13,447 nt of DNA from JALRBM01 sp964615445 (lineage in GTDB: Bacteria > Patescibacteriota > Saccharimonadia > Saccharimonadales > Saccharimonadaceae), in assembly GCA_964615445.1 (NCBI GenBank), contig CAZTOK010000032.1:1-13447 (forward strand). Direction: 5' to 3'. The notes beneath the pieces were generated by a model. That model did no database searches. It worked only from the letters and a program-made list of their open reading frames with translations, and was not told the origin of the DNA. How positions within the stretch are numbered: the first letter of the stretch is position 1; each line of letters opens with the position of its first letter. Shown here one piece after another: positions 12,367 to 13,447 of the stretch. The position numbers and the translations under genes were made by a program.

Positions 12367-13447
12367 TGAATGATGATTACAAAGTAAAAATCGGTACCCT
12401 TATTCAAGAGGCACGCACTCACCGCGGCTTCACGCAAACAGAGCTCGCTAAGGCACTTGGCACAAGCCAAAGCGCTGTTAACCGCATTGAAAAAGGCGGA
12501 CAAAATATTAGCCTAGAGATGATCGCCCGCATTAGCGAGGTGCTTTCGAGTAATATCGTCACGCTTAATCAAGCTGGTAAAATTAATTTTCTCGTGCATG
12601 GTGGCAAAGAGCTTTCAGGTAGTATTGAGGTGAAAACCAGCAAAAATGCTGCCGTAGGCTTACTCTGCGCTTCGCTTTTGAATCGTGGCAAAACAACTTT
12701 TCGCCGCGTGGCCCGTATTGAAGAAGTAAACCGCATTATTGAAGTGCTGCAAAGTATTGGCGTCAAAGTGCGCTGGATTGCTGGCACAAACGATCTTGAA
12801 ATTACCCCACCAAAACGTCTTGAGCTTGAAAAAATCGACGTTGAAGCTGCCAAGCGTACTCGTTCTATTATTATGTTCCTTGGCCCTCTACTTCACCAAT
12901 ATAATGACTTCAAACTTCCATTTGCCGGTGGCTGCAACCTTGGCACGCGTACGGTTGAGCCACACCTTGTTGGCCTTGCCCCATTTGGTATGGACGTTGA
13001 AGCAAAACCAAATACCGATTATTACCACGCGACCGTTCGCGAAACCGCTCCCGACCGCGCTATCCTTCTGACCGAGCGCGGCGACACGGTGACCGAAAAC
13101 GTGGTTATGGCGGCCGCTTTATACAACGGCACAACAACCATCCGCAACGCGAGCCCAAATTATATGGTGCAAGATGTGTGTTTTTTCCTTGAGAAACTAG
13201 GCGTCAAAATCAATGGCATCGGTACGACGACGCTTAAAATTACTGGTCTCAAAACGATCAATAAAGATGTTGAATATTCCCCAAGCGAAGACCCAATTGA
13301 GGCTATGAGCCTGATTGCTGCTGGTATTGTCACCGATTCTGAAATTACTATTACCCGCGTACCGATTGAGTTTACCGAGATTGAGCTTGCTATCCTTGAG
13401 GGTATGGGTCTGCAGTACGGGCGCACAGAAGAGTATAAGGCTCGCAA
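12367..13447 (+). CDS. XRE helix-turn-helix / MurA-family fusion protein, 3' end beyond window
   Basis: The reading frame stays open from 12367 to the window end (360 codons seen). Residues about 8-64 are a Cro/C1 (XRE) helix-turn-helix: IGTLIQEARTHRGFTQTELAKALG, then TSQSAVNRIEKG. From about 74 it is an EPSP-synthase-fold protein of the MurA family (UDP-N-acetylglucosamine 1-carboxyvinyltransferase, first committed step of peptidoglycan synthesis). HGGKELSG (78-85) and SKNAA (Lys93, Asn94) match the substrate-binding start of MurA. RSIIMFLGPLL (166-176) and FAGGCNLGTRTVEPH (186-200) place Cys190 at the phosphoenolpyruvate-reactive Cys. The later loop, usually YPGFPTDMQ, reads YSPSEDPIEAM here, which is atypical. 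It could be a working MurA that regulates itself, or a regulator built on a MurA sensor domain. A typical MurA needs about 60-70 further residues beyond 13447. Confidence 0.9.

Noticed and set aside
12569..12853. Long open frames on the strand opposite the murA fusion (also at 13160-13447 and opposite the large pilin).
   Set aside because: They are antisense shadows of strongly supported genes, have no ribosome binding sites or recognisable domains, and show low-complexity composition.

Overview
The window most resembles a chromosomal segment of Candidatus Saccharibacteria (TM7) or a close Patescibacteria relative. The clues are the short gene spacing and overlapping stop codons, several prepilins of the style common in that group, a helix-turn-helix/MurA fusion next to glyA, a type I MurB, and small membrane or secreted proteins resembling few outside families. 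TGA is used as an ordinary stop (genes ending at 108 and 5102), so this does not look like the recoded Gracilibacteria/Absconditabacteria. The taxonomic call is inference from gene content.

Layout. 1-70: a tRNA-Arg(UCG) cut by the window edge, with its own promoter. 108-988: a divergent pair, a DoxX-like membrane protein (minus) and a membrane-anchored cupredoxin-like protein (plus). 985-2004: an unrecognised 339-aa protein. 2050-3069: murB (peptidoglycan precursor synthesis), ended by a strong hairpin. 3123-4507: three small minus-strand genes; two are clear paralogues with duplicated promoter/leader sequence and the third looks like a diverged member. Related hairpins follow two of them.

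4599-7490: a three-gene plus-strand operon of prepilin-like proteins with overlapping reading frames. The last is a 673-aa minor pilin carrying a fibronectin type III domain and three tandem domains like those at the ends of phage tail fibres. 7587-8087 and 10518-11018: two 166-aa major-type pilins with nearly identical N-terminal helices but different C-terminal halves. Between them on the minus strand (8154-10310) is a large secreted protein with an N-terminal beta-propeller-like region and a C-terminal SGNH/GDSL esterase domain. Together, 4599-11018 reads as a cell-surface locus: pilus subunits, a candidate pilus-tip binding protein and a secreted hydrolase. This would suit an epibiont that must recognise a host. 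No pilus ATPase, platform protein or prepilin peptidase lies in the window.

11015-13447: glyA (serine hydroxymethyltransferase, minus) is divergent from a MurA-family gene with an N-terminal XRE-type DNA-binding domain, cut by the window end. An 8-bp inverted repeat overlaps the fusion gene's extended -10 promoter and lies just upstream of the glyA promoter, so the fusion protein may regulate both. murB and the murA fusion both have TATAAT exactly 8 bases before ATG and no ribosome binding site, which predicts almost leaderless transcripts.
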